NCBI GenBank assembly: GCA_030745835.1
Contig: JASLNU010000108.1
Location: forward strand, 11,095 to 75,094
Length of the DNA: 64,000 nt
DNA from: GCA-2687515 sp002687515
GTDB lineage: Bacteria > Pseudomonadota > Alphaproteobacteria > Rhodospirillales > UBA2165
Direction of reading: 5' to 3'
In this document: positions 63,414-64,000 of the stretch, one piece after another
How positions within the stretch are numbered: position 1 is the first letter of the stretch
Layout: each line of letters opens with the position of its first letter
Translations under genes and position numbers: made by a program
Notes under the pieces: model-generated
Seen by the model: the letters and a program-made list of their open reading frames with translations, nothing else
The model's database searches: none
What the model was told of the DNA's origin: nothing

Positions 63414-63851
63414 TCAGTCTGTTATCGGTACCCATTCTCCGCCTTTTGCTAGTACCTCTATAATCACTTCGGCTGTATCTTCCGTGGGGTGGCTTGGCAC
63501 CCCGACTAGTTTGGACTGAGGTAGACTTCCTTTAACGATTTTGTTGATCTCACCGTTTACATACCTGTAGTTCTTTATTACCGAAATGGATCTCAGGTCC
63601 AACCCATTAAGAAATTCTAGTACCTTCACTTGAGCATCCGCCTTTGCGGCTTCGATTGCGGCGCGTTTCCATACAACCTTTGGCATACTCTTATTCGCCG
63701 CCCCGAAACCTTTAGAACGAATGATTTCGCTCTTTAGATCGAAAGAGACATCACCAGAAGACAAGTAGGTTTGGAGACTAGTGTCCTGCGCCACTGCCGA
63801 TAAGGCGAAGATCAAACTCACTGACAAAACCATCAAACATCGAACAACCAT
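63414..63851 (-). CDS. Secreted LPP20-like domain protein
   Basis: A 145-residue protein with a signal peptide (MVVRCLMVLSVSLIFALSAVAQ). One domain follows: AAIEAAKADAQVKVLEFLNGLDLRS..VIKNYRYVNGEINKIVKGSLPQSKLVG and DTAEVIIEVLAKGGEW. The A--A--DA...L.E.-NG pattern followed by a V-I/E-V strand is that of LPP20/FlgP-like outer-membrane-associated proteins, but similarity is modest. The TGA stop is followed in frame by a second copy of the domain. The gene is AT-rich and faces the lipoprotein gene. An inverted pair (TCGCTCTCG/CGAGAGCGA at 63876-63884 and 63989-63997) lies upstream. Confidence 0.6.
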   Translation of the reverse strand: MVVRCLMVLSVSLIFALSAVAQDTSLQTYLSSGDVSFDLKSEIIRSKGFGAANKSMPKVVWKRAAIEAAKADAQVKVLEFLNGLDLRSISVIKNYRYVNGEINKIVKGSLPQSKLVGVPSHPTEDTAEVIIEVLAKGGEWVPITD

Positions 63852-64000
63852 TAACCGACATATAGGGTATCTTACTCGCTCTCGCGATTCCGGAAATCAT
63901 CAATAATTTCAATAGGGTACGGGAACGAGCCGGGAAGCCTGTCAATTTGATGTTTTCTTTTATTATCAATATGTTAGGCGTCATTGAACGAGAGCGAATA

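Noticed and set aside
63778..63984. 68-codon frame overlapping the start of the LPP20-like gene
   Set aside because: It overlaps the well supported signal-peptide start of that gene in another frame and shows no signal peptide or domain.

Overview
The window looks like a chromosomal segment of a GC-rich alphaproteobacterium, probably of the Rhodospirillales or a related lineage. The main support is the housekeeping core at 13.4-29.8 kb (clpB, a DUF4167 gene, prmC, prfA, a glutamyl-tRNA-reductase-like gene, hisS, a RodZ-like gene, ptsP, lysC, ubiG, DUF1178), whose order is typical of that class. No rRNA, tRNA or CRISPR array was recognised.

Layout. 0-7 kb is a catabolic block: an FMN-dependent alpha-hydroxy-acid oxidoreductase cut by the window edge, a fused double acyl-CoA dehydrogenase, a p-hydroxycinnamoyl-CoA hydratase/lyase, and directly upstream of it only the N-terminal stub of an NDP-forming acyl-CoA synthetase. 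A carboxymuconolactone-decarboxylase-like protein, an SDR protein and an alpha/beta hydrolase follow. 7-13 kb is a cyclic-ureide cluster: a hydantoin-racemase homologue lacking both catalytic cysteines, a class III aminotransferase, a D-hydantoinase and an N-carbamoyl-D-amino-acid hydrolase with a complete Glu-Lys-Cys triad, and an EamA transporter. A long palindrome sits between the divergent racemase-like and aminotransferase genes. A dense group of hairpins separates the hydantoinase from the carbamoylase.

The housekeeping core follows. The reductase-like protein between hisS and prfA has lost the catalytic cysteine of GluTR. From 29.8 to 45.5 kb lie a PuuE-like deacetylase, an isochorismatase-fold amidase, a flotillin, a vanillin-dehydrogenase-like ALDH, a complete Liv-type ABC importer, a BNR propeller, a sulfotransferase, a transcarboxylase-5S-like protein and a homocysteine methyltransferase. 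The importer operon carries a 51-codon relic of a second binding-protein gene, in which only the first and last parts remain joined in frame.

45.5-61 kb is accessory: three CocE/NonD hydrolases (one frameshifted), a second complete Liv-type importer, and a three-subunit molybdenum hydroxylase. These are interspersed with relics of IS110, IS1380 and IS30 transposases and a Kelch fragment. The last 2.5 kb (61.7-64 kb) is clearly AT-richer and appears to be a decaying foreign island. It encodes small secreted or lipoprotein-like proteins with internal repeats, two in-frame stop codons, and a roughly 190-bp MITE flanked by TA that cuts into the 3' ends of two converging reading frames.

Taken together, the window suggests a heterotroph using lignin-derived aromatics, ureides/hydantoins, esters or amides and N-heterocycles, with two dedicated importers. 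The most unusual signals are catalytically altered members of enzyme families (GluTR-like, racemase-like, SDR), the hairpin cluster, the binding-protein relic and the repeat-rich terminal island.
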